DNA of 30,970 bases from Deltaproteobacteria bacterium. GTDB lineage: Bacteria; Desulfobacterota; Desulfobacteria; Desulfobacterales; B30-G6. The notes below the pieces were generated by a model. It did not search any database, was not told the origin of the DNA, and saw nothing but the letters and a program-made list of their open reading frames with translations. The stretch is taken from the NCBI GenBank assembly GCA_003647375.1, contig QMMS01000016.1, forward strand, positions 1 to 30,970, written 5' to 3'. Made by a program: the position numbers and the translations under genes. How positions within the stretch are numbered: position 1 is the stretch's first letter; the number at the start of each line of letters is the position of its first letter. Below are positions 1 through 7,465 of the stretch, one piece after another.

Positions 1-12
1 TAACATACTAAT

Positions 13-53
13 AACCAAGGCAATCCAGTTCGCATAGCTGGATTGCCTTGGTT
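13..53. terminator. Perfect 16-bp inverted repeat, possible terminator
   Basis: Positions 13-28 and 38-53 are perfectly complementary with a 9-nt loop. The run after the stem is short on either strand (GTCTTT on plus, ATTAGTAT on minus), so this may be a weak or bidirectional terminator or the arm of a repeat. It lies about 175 bp beyond the stop of the lysine-rich gene and would be the last hairpin of the ppk1 operon transcript. Confidence 0.45.
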
Positions 54-60
54 GTCTTTA

Positions 61-221
61 ACCTGAACTGAGCGATTTTTATCTCGATCTGCACCGATCT
101 CTTGCGGATCGAGGGTTCGAAAAAAGCCTCGACAGATCCACGGGCATGCCTGTGTTTTTTGCGAACCCTTCTCCATCAAGATTTCGGCACACCTCTTCGG
201 GAAAAATCGCTCAGTTCAGGT
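61..221. mobile_element. MITE-like element with 20-bp terminal inverted repeats
   Basis: Bases 61-80 and 202-221 are perfect 20-bp inverted repeats (ACCTGAACTGAGCGATTTTT and its complement). The element is flanked on both sides by TTA (58-60 and 222-224), consistent with a 3-bp target duplication. Inside lies a second inverted pair, 113-125 and 155-168 (GGGTTCG-A6 against T6-GCGAACCC), so the whole element can fold into a long hairpin. It has no coding capacity. It sits directly behind the stop of the lysine-rich gene. A 16-nt piece of the same end sequence recurs at 1079-1094. Confidence 0.65.
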
Positions 222-226
222 TTAAT

Positions 227-568
227 TTATTTTTTCCCTTTTTTCTTTTTGGCCGGCTTTTTTTTCTTGCCTTTTCCCTTTTTCTTATCTTTCTTCTTAT
301 CTTTCTTCTTATCTTTCTTTGCCTTCTCTTTCTTCTTCTTCTCTTTCTTCGCCTTCTCTTTCTTTGCCTTTTCTTTCTTCTTCTTCTCTTTCTTTGCCTT
401 TTCTTTCTTTGCCTTCTCTTTCTTCGCCTTTTCCTTCTTTACCTTTTCTTTTTCGGTCTTCTTCTTAGACACTTTCTTTTTGCCTTCTACGGTTTTGGTT
501 CCAGCATCGGCCGCTTTTGCTTTGACCTCTTCCTCGACATTTTCCTGTTTCTCTTTTTCCTTTACCAT
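227..568 (-). CDS. Lysine-rich KKEKA-repeat protein (histone H1/AlgP-like polycation)
   Basis: This 113-aa protein has a mixed acidic N-terminus (residues 1-35) followed by an almost uninterrupted basic tract. The tract has a 5-residue KKEKA/KKEKK repeat to about residue 83, then KDKK repeats and a GKGKKKK/PAKKKKGKK tail. No signal peptide or membrane segment is seen. An AGGAGG lies six bases before the ATG, and only 15 bp separate it from the sixA-like stop, so it is the last gene of the ppk1 operon. Low-complexity polycations of this type include histone H1-like AlgP. Lysine-rich tracts are known to bind polyphosphate or nucleic acid, and the setting next to PPK1 and CHAD makes polyphosphate the likely partner. 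The coding strand is nearly all purine. Product naming is by composition only. Confidence 0.75.
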   Translation of the reverse strand: MVKEKEKQENVEEEVKAKAADAGTKTVEGKKKVSKKKTEKEKVKKEKAKKEKAKKEKAKKEKKKKEKAKKEKAKKEKKKKEKAKKDKKKDKKKDKKKGKGKKKKPAKKKKGKK

Positions 569-583
569 TTTTTCCTCCTCTCG

Positions 584-1078
584 TTATGCGTGTTTTTTGG
601 GAAATTCAAAATATTTTAATTTCCCTGCGTTATTCTTAATCCCAGACCACGAAGTGATGCCTAATGCTACACAAAATACCCCACTCGTGGGTAGGTTGCT
701 GATCGGATAATCGCCTATGTTGTTGGCCAGATGTGTTAATGCCGGATTGTGGCCGACCAACATGATCTTTTCTAAATTATCATCTAATTCCCTTAAAAGT
801 TGAATCAGGTTCCTTTCATTTGATTCGTAGACCGATGAAAGATATAGAATGCTCTCAAGAGGATACTTGATCTCAAATGCAAAAATCCTTGCAGTCATTG
901 CCGCCCGCGATGCCGGACTGGTAATGATGAGGTCTGGGGTAAATTCCAATTGGTGAAGAATTTTACCCATGAATGGTGCATTTTTTTGACCACGCTTATT
1001 CAACGGTCTTTCGAAATCATCCAACTTAGGATATTTCCAACTCGATTTGGCATGTCTAACCAGACAAAGTTCTTTCAT
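584..1078 (-). CDS. SixA-like histidine phosphatase (phosphoglycerate mutase fold)
   Basis: The 164-aa protein opens with MKELCLVRHAKSSW, the RHxKS signature of SixA/PGAM histidine phosphatases, where the RHG-type His is the nucleophile. The second conserved His is in LVGHNPALTHL, and SPASRAAMTA carries the typical mid-domain Arg. SixA removes phosphate from phosphohistidine on HPt domains or PTS proteins; the substrate here is unknown. I chose the ATG at 1078 because the fold begins at once there. A start 13 codons upstream (1117) would overlap the preceding small gene. No strong Shine-Dalgarno is visible, so translation may be coupled to the upstream stop 8 bp away. It is the fifth gene of the polyphosphate operon. 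Confidence 0.85.
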   Translation of the reverse strand: MKELCLVRHAKSSWKYPKLDDFERPLNKRGQKNAPFMGKILHQLEFTPDLIITSPASRAAMTARIFAFEIKYPLESILYLSSVYESNERNLIQLLRELDDNLEKIMLVGHNPALTHLANNIGDYPISNLPTSGVFCVALGITSWSGIKNNAGKLKYFEFPKKHA

Positions 1079-1086
1079 AAAATCGC

Positions 1087-1251
1087 TCAGTTCAATGAAA
1101 CAGGTTTGTGTAACCATTTTTTCTTGTTTGCCACTCTGCCAAATTTTTTGCAGGCGAATTGGGGTGACTTAACAATATCTTTGAACACCTCAAAATTATC
1201 ATTTATCATCTCTTCTTTCCACTTGCAGAGTCGTTTTTCTTTCTTTGCCAT
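1087..1251 (-). CDS. Small Cys-containing basic protein, 54 aa
   Basis: This frame of 54 codons begins MAKKEKRLCKWKEEM and ends KKKWLHKPVSLN. An AGGAGG lies four bases before the ATG, directly after the parA stop (19 bp), and 8 bp precede the sixA-like start. It has Cys9, Cys34 and His48. The run CKKFGRVA looks like a CxxCGR knuckle whose second Cys is Phe37, and His48 stands where a further Cys could sit. I have an impression of related deltaproteobacterial small proteins with an intact CxxC, but cannot verify it. A degenerate zinc-ribbon is therefore inference. The Shine-Dalgarno, operon position and non-random composition support a real gene. Confidence 0.65.
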   Translation of the reverse strand: MAKKEKRLCKWKEEMINDNFEVFKDIVKSPQFACKKFGRVANKKKWLHKPVSLN

Positions 1252-1270
1252 CCATCCTCCTTTATTACTT

Positions 1271-2023
1271 TCAAGGATTGATCAATATGGTTTCTTGCAA
1301 ATTTTGCCACAGTCGTTGATATGCCTTAGATGCCGTTGAGCCTGGAGAAAACGCCACCACCGGTTCTCTGTAAACCCCCATTTGTTCAATTATCGACAGG
1401 TAAGGGATGTCGTTTTTTAAAGCATTGTTTAATTTTCTTGATACCTTTTCCATCAGCGATAGATGCAGTTTTTTCCGTCGATCGACCATCGAAAAAAAGG
1501 TGTATATTCTGCTTGTGTCGATTTTATTTTTTTTACAGAAAACTAACAGTTGGAGATAGGTTCGAATCGAGAGCGTTGTCGGTATCAAAGGAACGAGGGT
1601 ACAATCAACAGTGTTGAGCACATTCTCTGCCAGGACGCTGATGCTTGCGGGACAGTCTAAAATAACGACATCATATTCAGCCTTAAAAGGTTTCAAGATT
1701 TTATGGAGACGATTTTTTGAGCGCTTTAGCTGGTTAAATGCGATGTCCAGTCGGCGGTAAGAAAAATCCGCCGGCAGCAGATCGAGGTTTTCATAATCGG
1801 TTCCTTTGATACTTTTAAAGACACTTTTACCGCCTTTTAGAAATCCCTTTGTGCCGGATTTAAGCTTCGGTTTAACTCTAAAGTAAAAGGTGGCAGAGCT
1901 TTGAGGATCTAAATCGCAGAGTAGCGTTTTGGCGCCCGTCCGGGCTGACAAATAAGATAAATTTACAGCCGCAGCAGTCTTTCCCACGCCACCTTTGTTG
2001 CTGTAGAGTGCGATCGTCCTCAT
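1271..2023 (-). CDS. Orphan ParA/Soj/MinD-family ATPase
   Basis: The 250-aa protein has the deviant Walker A motif KGGVGKT (about residues 10-16) with the signature lysine of ParA/MinD ATPases. It also has a switch I region DLDPQSSATF and Walker B VVILDCPAS. ParA proteins dimerise with ATP, bind the nucleoid and position plasmids, chromosomes, chemoreceptors, carboxysomes or other cargo, usually with a ParB-like or adaptor partner. No parB is nearby. Its ATG overlaps the stop of the CHAD gene (ATGA), with an AAAGGTG Shine-Dalgarno six bases upstream, so the two are translationally coupled. The cargo is not shown by sequence; polyphosphate granules are the natural guess from the operon. Confidence 0.9.
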   Translation of the reverse strand: MRTIALYSNKGGVGKTAAAVNLSYLSARTGAKTLLCDLDPQSSATFYFRVKPKLKSGTKGFLKGGKSVFKSIKGTDYENLDLLPADFSYRRLDIAFNQLKRSKNRLHKILKPFKAEYDVVILDCPASISVLAENVLNTVDCTLVPLIPTTLSIRTYLQLLVFCKKNKIDTSRIYTFFSMVDRRKKLHLSLMEKVSRKLNNALKNDIPYLSIIEQMGVYREPVVAFSPGSTASKAYQRLWQNLQETILINP

Positions 2024-3603
2024 GAAAACACCTTTTCTGATTGAAGTGCAAAGAGCTCTCGAAATAACTTCTGATTTGGCGGTGATGAAAAATGGGTGAA
2101 GGTTTTTGTGAATGATTTCTTTACCGACTTTCGTTTTGTCTCAAGTTTGCCGATTAGACTCCCAATGGCTATGAGTGTTTTATTTGACTGAGAAAGATTT
2201 GCGGGCATTTTCTCGGCTACTTTCAAAAGATAATTCACTTGGACGCTGAGATCGTTATGGTTACCGAGCATGTCTTGTAACATTTTCAGCTGCCCAACCA
2301 GCAGGCTGATTTTTTTTGGGGGAAAAAGATTGGAAAAAAACTGAACTAAATAGCGCAATTTTTTACATTGAATTCGGAGCTTATGAAGCTTTTCATCATC
2401 GCAGTTTTCAAGAATCCGAGTTCCTGTTTTTATAACATCTCTATACTGCTTATAGATTCTCTTGCGTGCCAATTCTAATACAGGGACCTCTGCGTTGGAT
2501 CCCGATGCAAGGTCATGTTGCGGTTCATTGAGAAAAGCTTCCCACCCTTGCATGATTTTCCTGTATTTATTAGAATTCAAGCTTCTGATGACTTTTCGGA
2601 AAGATACGGATCTTTGCTTGCCTAAATAGTCAAACAGGGGGTCGATGTCTTCGCGGAGAACCGCGGGCAGCATGGCCTTGTATTTGGGCTTGTCGAGCAG
2701 ATAGACATCCAGATCGCGCAAATCATTGGTTATTTTGCCAACAAAAGAAAAATTCTTCTTAAAACGGGCAATTATTCTCTCTGAAAAAATGCTTTTATTC
2801 CAAACCAAAGCAGATCTAGTCCTTCTGATGGCCACTCGGAAATCATGAAGAATTTCCGTATCGATGTCATGTTTAATCTGTGCCTCATTGATCTTAATGA
2901 CTTGAAACAGGAATTGCCAAATGATTATTGTGGCCTCATCGGCACGCATATCAGGGGTGAGCTTCAAACGTAATTTTGAAGAATAACTACCCGGGTCACG
3001 GCCGGCCTCACTTATGGCACGCAAGAATACATCTTCGTCTCTGCTTGATGTGAGGCCTATACTTTCAAGTAGGGATTTGATTTTTTTTGAAAGCTTAGGG
3101 TATCCTTTGACGGGTTTTAACCACAATTGAGAGCCAATGGTCTTGGGATTTTTCCTGCTGCTTGTTCGAATCGTTTCAAATAAAAGTCTCGCCACTGTTT
3201 TCTGGTCTTGGTTTAAAACGCGATAGGGGATTGTGCAGGAAACTAAATTCACAAGTTTTAATAACCTTCGCATTTTTATTACAGGTTCCAGATACCGTTT
3301 AAGATCACCTTTCGGAAACTCCCATATGAAACAAGGTACCGGTTTTGCATTAAGACTGTGGATTATTCGGTCTTCACCTAGTTTGCGTAAAATCAATTTG
3401 TTTTGAAATGTAAACAGGACGAGTGACTTATTGAAGAGACGCCAGTCAAATGTGTCGTAGTAAGTCAGTTGACCGCTAATCGTCGTTTCTTTTTTCATTT
3501 GGTGATGCATTGCCAACTGATCACTGATATGGCTTTCAGTTTCATCATTGGCGAGATTGAATTTAATCGTATTTCTCATCATCACGCTCGTTTTGTCTTT
3601 CAA
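2020..3603 (-). CDS. CHAD domain protein with degenerate CYTH-like N-terminus
   Basis: The 527-aa protein has a C-terminal CHAD domain (about residues 215-510). It shows the conserved histidine helices HDFRVAIRRTRSAL (His253) and LHKLRIQCKKLRYL (His407). CHAD is an alpha-helical, basic fold that binds polyphosphate and targets proteins to polyphosphate granules. The N-terminal part (about 40-190) resembles a CYTH triphosphate-tunnel domain (TYYDTFDWRLFNKSL), but I see no ExExK motif, so it is probably not a working triphosphatase. The frame opens with TTG at 3603, overlapping the ppk1 stop. ATG codons at 3582 and 3579 are alternatives. It ends in an ATGA overlap with parA. Confidence 0.88.
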   Translation of the reverse strand: MKDKTSVMMRNTIKFNLANDETESHISDQLAMHHQMKKETTISGQLTYYDTFDWRLFNKSLVLFTFQNKLILRKLGEDRIIHSLNAKPVPCFIWEFPKGDLKRYLEPVIKMRRLLKLVNLVSCTIPYRVLNQDQKTVARLLFETIRTSSRKNPKTIGSQLWLKPVKGYPKLSKKIKSLLESIGLTSSRDEDVFLRAISEAGRDPGSYSSKLRLKLTPDMRADEATIIIWQFLFQVIKINEAQIKHDIDTEILHDFRVAIRRTRSALVWNKSIFSERIIARFKKNFSFVGKITNDLRDLDVYLLDKPKYKAMLPAVLREDIDPLFDYLGKQRSVSFRKVIRSLNSNKYRKIMQGWEAFLNEPQHDLASGSNAEVPVLELARKRIYKQYRDVIKTGTRILENCDDEKLHKLRIQCKKLRYLVQFFSNLFPPKKISLLVGQLKMLQDMLGNHNDLSVQVNYLLKVAEKMPANLSQSNKTLIAIGSLIGKLETKRKSVKKSFTKTFTHFSSPPNQKLFRELFALQSEKVFS

Positions 3604-5750
3604 TTATCAGGCATAGAACTCTTGATTAATTTTGATTGTCTGCCGATCATATCAATCAGGGCTTCTTGGGCAGGCCTGGGTTTTTCACCCTTCTTGGGTC
3701 GTCGCCTCACATAGCGGCCATCGGCCTGCATATCCCAGGCAGAGCTATTGTCTTTCTCGTAAATCTGCAGTTTTTGCTCCAACTCCTTTTTGAGTTTGGG
3801 GTCAGTGATGGGTGTGACGGACTCCATGCGGCGGTCGAGGTTTCGCCGCATCCAATCCGCCGAGCCGATAAAGAATTCAGGGTCGCCGGCATTTTCAAAG
3901 CGATACATTCTGCTGTGTTCTAAAAAACGGCCGAGCGTACAGAATACCCGAATGTTCTCGGACAGCCCGGGAACCCTCGCGCGCAGGCAGCACAACCCCC
4001 TTATGTTCAAACTGATGGGTACACCCGCTTGGCCGGCGCGATAGAGCTCTTGTATAATACGCCTATCCTGAAGCTGATTCATCTTCACTTTTATGCCACA
4101 CGGTTTTCCCTTTCGTTTGTGTTCAGCCTCGCGGCGGATTAGCTCTGTAATTCGCTCACGAAGGTTGTGGGGAGCAACCAACAATTTATCATAATGTGGA
4201 TACGGGTTGGCGCTTGTCAATTCATTGAACAGCGCAGCAACGTTGGCACCCAGCTTTGGATCACAGCTTAAAAGTCCCATGTCTTCATAGATTCGTGCGG
4301 TACCCGTGTGATAGTTCCCTGTTCCCACATGCACGTAGCGGTGAACACCGCCCTCTTCTTCACGGACGACAAGTGCCAATTTAACATGCGTTTTCAACCG
4401 CTCTACGCCATAAGAAACATGCACCCCTTCCCGTTCCAAAAGCCCCCCCCATGCGATGTTGGGCGCCTCGTCGAACCGGGCGGTGATCTCCACCAGCACC
4501 GCAACCTGTTTACCCTGTCGTATTGCGAACTGAAGCGCTTGAATAATGGGAGAATCGCTGCTTGTACGATAGATGGTAAGCTTAATTGCCAGCACTTTTG
4601 GATCCATTGCTGCGCATTGAAGGAAGTTGAGTACGGAAGTATCAAAACTATGGTAGGGGTGGTGGAGCAGGATATCGGCTCGACGGATTTCGGCAAACAT
4701 CTGTTCGGGGTCATTCTTTAATATTCCTAAAAGACGGGGGTGTGTCACAGGCTTATGAGGAGGGTCACACAACTCCGGATAATTTTTCATAGGGAAATTC
4801 ATCAGATCCCCAAGGCCCATCAGACCCTTCACGCTTTCAACATCTTCTGAATCGACGTCCAACTGTTCGGCTAACCAATGCCTCAAGTCTTTTGGCATGT
4901 CGGCACTAACTTCCAGTCGAACCACACCGGCAAATTTTCGTGCGGTCAGTTCGTTGGTCACCATACTGATGAAGAAGCCGGGGGTGGAGTCGGCATCAAA
5001 ATCGTCAAGCTCGGTTTGCTCCCAAGGGTCATCCTTAGCCACACGGGTTACGCGGAAAAAGTAGCAGGCGAGTTCAGTCGTTTTGGGGAACAACTGTTCG
5101 AGATTGGCAGCGATTACCTGCTCTAACGGAACAAATCCGCTGTCGTCCGCAAAGGGTACCCAACGGGGACGGTTCGCCGGAACCTTGATCCGCACGAAAC
5201 GATTGCGTTTCTTTTTCTTTTCCTTCACCTCTATGGCCAGGTTCAGCCCCAGATTGCTGATAAAAGGAAATGGATGCGACATGTCCACGGCTAAAGGCGT
5301 CAGGATAGGTTCCACCGATTCCAGAAAATATGCCGACATCTGTGTACGCTGGCTTTTTTTCAATGTCTTGTATTCCAGAATGGGAATTGCTGCCTTTGCC
5401 AGAGCGGGACGAAGTTTCTTTTGCACAAGTCCTGATACAAGCACTGCCTGGGTCTGTAATTCATCCCGGCACGCCCTCAGTTGCTCATCGGGAGCGAGAC
5501 CATCGCGTGAAGGCTTTATTTTCTTTTTTTGAATTTTTCTTTTGAGTCCGCCCATTCGTTTCATGGCGAACTCATCATAAAGCATCCCCATGATGCCCGC
5601 AAATTTTACACGTTCGAGCAATGGCAATTCAGGGTCTTGTGCCAGGGTGAGCACCCGGCGTGCAAAACTGAGCCAACTCAATTCACGGTTAATATATGCA
5701 TCCGGAGAATCGATTTTTATTCTTTGCGATGTTTTATCAGCATGTTTCAT
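3600..5750 (-). CDS. ppk1: Polyphosphate kinase 1
   Basis: At 716 aa this is the usual PPK1 length. The N-terminal domain begins YINRELSWLSFARRVL, the standard PPK1 opening. The phospholipase D-like catalytic half contains YVHVGTGNYHTGTARIYEDMG, where the first His (near residue 474) is the expected autophosphorylated residue. Later family motifs include INIRGLCCLR-type (here SLNIRGLCCLRARVPGL) and FIGSADWMRRNLDRRMES. PPK1 reversibly polymerises the gamma phosphate of ATP into polyphosphate, usually at the membrane or granules. It is the first gene of a six-gene minus-strand operon and its stop overlaps the CHAD gene start. The ATG at 5750 lies just before the conserved region; a GGGA precedes it. 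Confidence 0.97.
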   Translation of the reverse strand: MKHADKTSQRIKIDSPDAYINRELSWLSFARRVLTLAQDPELPLLERVKFAGIMGMLYDEFAMKRMGGLKRKIQKKKIKPSRDGLAPDEQLRACRDELQTQAVLVSGLVQKKLRPALAKAAIPILEYKTLKKSQRTQMSAYFLESVEPILTPLAVDMSHPFPFISNLGLNLAIEVKEKKKKRNRFVRIKVPANRPRWVPFADDSGFVPLEQVIAANLEQLFPKTTELACYFFRVTRVAKDDPWEQTELDDFDADSTPGFFISMVTNELTARKFAGVVRLEVSADMPKDLRHWLAEQLDVDSEDVESVKGLMGLGDLMNFPMKNYPELCDPPHKPVTHPRLLGILKNDPEQMFAEIRRADILLHHPYHSFDTSVLNFLQCAAMDPKVLAIKLTIYRTSSDSPIIQALQFAIRQGKQVAVLVEITARFDEAPNIAWGGLLEREGVHVSYGVERLKTHVKLALVVREEEGGVHRYVHVGTGNYHTGTARIYEDMGLLSCDPKLGANVAALFNELTSANPYPHYDKLLVAPHNLRERITELIRREAEHKRKGKPCGIKVKMNQLQDRRIIQELYRAGQAGVPISLNIRGLCCLRARVPGLSENIRVFCTLGRFLEHSRMYRFENAGDPEFFIGSADWMRRNLDRRMESVTPITDPKLKKELEQKLQIYEKDNSSAWDMQADGRYVRRRPKKGEKPRPAQEALIDMIGRQSKLIKSSMPDN

Positions 5751-5921
5751 TTGTTGTCCCGGTAGATGTTCGCTATAATACGTAACTGTTAATTGCTCTC
5801 ATCCCAAAATAAATATATAAAGCACAACATCGTTCCGAGTCAACCACAATCTTGATGACATCAGGATAGCCTATTGATATTGATACATAAATTTATCGCA
5901 CTTCAGCACTTACGGAGTGAT

Positions 5922-6038
5922 ATGCTGGAAGTCTGCAAAATACAGCATGGTGCGCTGAAAAAAGAGGTTGTGGAAATCGCCGAAAAGTGGCATCCGAACT
6001 GTGAGATGATCAGAAAGCATAATTTAGATCATCTTTAA
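5922..6038 (+). CDS. Possible small protein, 38 aa
   Basis: A frame of 38 codons, starting MLEVCKIQHGALKK and ending IRKHNLDHL, has a GGAG four bases before the ATG. Composition is charged and protein-like (EVVEIAEKWHPNCEM), with two Cys and three His. The reading frame stays open upstream of the ATG, so it could also be the tail of a decayed gene. It lies 65 bp ahead of the amidohydrolase start. I recognise no family. Confidence 0.35.
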   Translation: MLEVCKIQHGALKKEVVEIAEKWHPNCEMIRKHNLDHL

Positions 6039-6103
6039 AGAGATACTCCAAATTAAGGATCAAAGCTTAAAATTTGAAACGCTCAATTTTAGAGGAGTGA
6101 AAC

Positions 6104-6943
6104 ATGATCGTTGACTTCCATACCCACATATTTCCCGAAGCCATGAGGGAAAACCGCGAAAAGTATTTTGAGGGTGAATCTGCTTTCAAAATGCTCTATG
6201 CCTGGGAAAAAGCAAAGCTCATTGGCGGTCAGGACATGATCCAGATGATGGATGAGGAACGGGTGGATGTCTCCGTAGCATTTGGATTTCCCTGGAAAAA
6301 TCCGGAATATTCGAAAATGCACAATGATTACATCATGGATGTGGTGGCCAGGTACCCGGACCGGATCAAAGGCCTTTGCTGCCTGGATACCTGCAGCGAA
6401 ACAGCCGCTGGAGAAGTTATGCGCTGTATTGCCGGTGGACTGTCCGGGGTAGGGGAGTTGGCCTTTTACGAGACCGGTATTGTTTGTGAGGCACGGGACA
6501 GCCTGGCGCCTATCATGGCGATCTGTAAGGAAAAGAATTTGCCGGTGATGATTCACACCAACGAGCCTGTGGGGCATATGTATCCGGGAAAATCAGCGAA
6601 CACCCTGGCCCAGATATACGATATTATCAAACGATTTCCGGACAATAAGATCGTTCTGGCCCACTGGGGCGGGGGCGTCTTTTTCTATGGACTGTTGAAA
6701 AAAGAGGTCAAAGAGGCCTTGAAGAATGTCTGGTTGGACACGGCAGCATCCCCGTTTCTGTACGACCCTGCTATTTATCGACACGCCATCGACATTGTCG
6801 GTGTCGAAAAAATTCTCTTTGGGACGGATTTTCCCCTGATCAAGCCTTCCCGGTATTTCAAGGAGTTCGAGGTTGCGGCATTGACGCAGGTGGAAATAGA
6901 CGCCATTAGCGGAAACAATGCCCGGAAGTTGATCGCCATGTGA
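6104..6943 (+). CDS. Amidohydrolase 2 family metal-dependent hydrolase
   Basis: The 279-aa TIM-barrel protein begins MIVDFHTHIFPE, the HxH metal site of the amidohydrolase superfamily. Further ligand candidates are VMIHTNEP and VLAHWGG, and the catalytic Asp is in FGTDFPL near the C-terminus. Members of this branch (ACMSD-like) perform hydrolysis or decarboxylation of small carboxylated substrates; the substrate here cannot be told. A clear GAGGAG stands six bases before the ATG. No cytosolic export signal is seen. It is monocistronic on the plus strand, between divergent or convergent minus-strand operons. Confidence 0.9.
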   Translation: MIVDFHTHIFPEAMRENREKYFEGESAFKMLYAWEKAKLIGGQDMIQMMDEERVDVSVAFGFPWKNPEYSKMHNDYIMDVVARYPDRIKGLCCLDTCSETAAGEVMRCIAGGLSGVGELAFYETGIVCEARDSLAPIMAICKEKNLPVMIHTNEPVGHMYPGKSANTLAQIYDIIKRFPDNKIVLAHWGGGVFFYGLLKKEVKEALKNVWLDTAASPFLYDPAIYRHAIDIVGVEKILFGTDFPLIKPSRYFKEFEVAALTQVEIDAISGNNARKLIAM

Positions 6944-7028
6944 TCGATAACACCTAAAAATCGTATTAAGATATAAAAATTTCTGGATTCTATCTGCAGA
7001 TTTTCCCGGGCTTAATACTGATCTAAAT

Positions 7029-7047
7029 CCTCCACCCCTGGTGGAGG
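7029..7047. repeat. GC-rich 8-bp perfect hairpin
   Basis: CCTCCACC and GGTGGAGG pair perfectly around a 3-nt loop, 85 bp after the amidohydrolase stop. No T-run follows, so it is not a standard intrinsic terminator, though it could stall or protect the transcript end. Confidence 0.4.
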
Positions 7048-7084
7048 ACCCGGAAAGGTTCTACCGATCCGGCAGATATCAGAA

Positions 7085-7172
7085 CTTGAGCTTTGCGGAT
7101 AACCGGTGAAGGGAAAATATCGAATGTCGAACAAGGAATATCGAATATTGAAGTGTTGTATCGCTCCGCGGG
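7085..7172. repeat. Dispersed intergenic repeat fragments
   Basis: Bases 7085-7107 (CTTGAGCTTTGCGGATAACCGGT) match the complement of 30551-30573 at 22 of 23 positions. Directly after this comes a degenerate ATATCGAATGTCGAA/ATATCGAATATTGAA tandem (about 7118-7155), a pattern typical of non-coding repeats. The region lies in the gap between the amidohydrolase and the Cdd1-like gene end. Confidence 0.5.
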
Positions 7173-7195
7173 TGGAGGCTCAGTGGGGAGTTAGG

Positions 7196-7465
7196 TTACA
7201 GGGTATCCTTCCAGTTCCACCACTTCAAAAGCTCCGGGTCGTGCACGCTATTGTCGGCAAAGTAGACCGCACACCGGAATACGTACAACACACATCGATC
7301 TATGTGCGTTCCCCGAAGTGCACATAGCTGCTCATACATCTGCTCTGGATCAGCACTGCGCAGTTGAGAAACACGCTGATACCCGAGATCGGTCAAGTCT
7401 TGCGAAAGGCTTGGGCCGACTCCGGGAATACTTTGAAGGTCTTCTGATGTGGTTGTGGCTTTCAA
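7196..7465 (-). CDS. Cdd1-type helix-hairpin-helix protein
   Basis: The 89-aa protein has an N-terminal helix-hairpin-helix motif (DLQSIPGVGPSLSQDLTDLG) and the family stretch EQLCALRGTHIDRCVLYVFRC, ending ELLKWWNWKD. This matches the 'pathogenicity locus' Cdd1 family, a small domain of unclear function with a DNA-binding-type HhH. The start is a TTG at 7465. An AAGGAG five bases upstream decides it, and the TTG overlaps the TGA of the preceding gene. It is the last of a three-gene minus-strand unit. Confidence 0.85.
   Translation of the reverse strand: MKATTTSEDLQSIPGVGPSLSQDLTDLGYQRVSQLRSADPEQMYEQLCALRGTHIDRCVLYVFRCAVYFADNSVHDPELLKWWNWKDTL

Noticed and set aside
102..710. Long plus-strand Phe/Ser/Leu-rich frames opposite the lysine-rich gene
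   Set aside because: They are the complement of the lysine codons (AAG/AAA read as CTT/TTT); the minus strand has the Shine-Dalgarno and operon context.
7106..7327. 73-aa plus-strand frame after the amidohydrolase
   Set aside because: Its first part is translated from the ATATCGAATGTCGAA repeat and the rest is antisense to the Cdd1-like gene.
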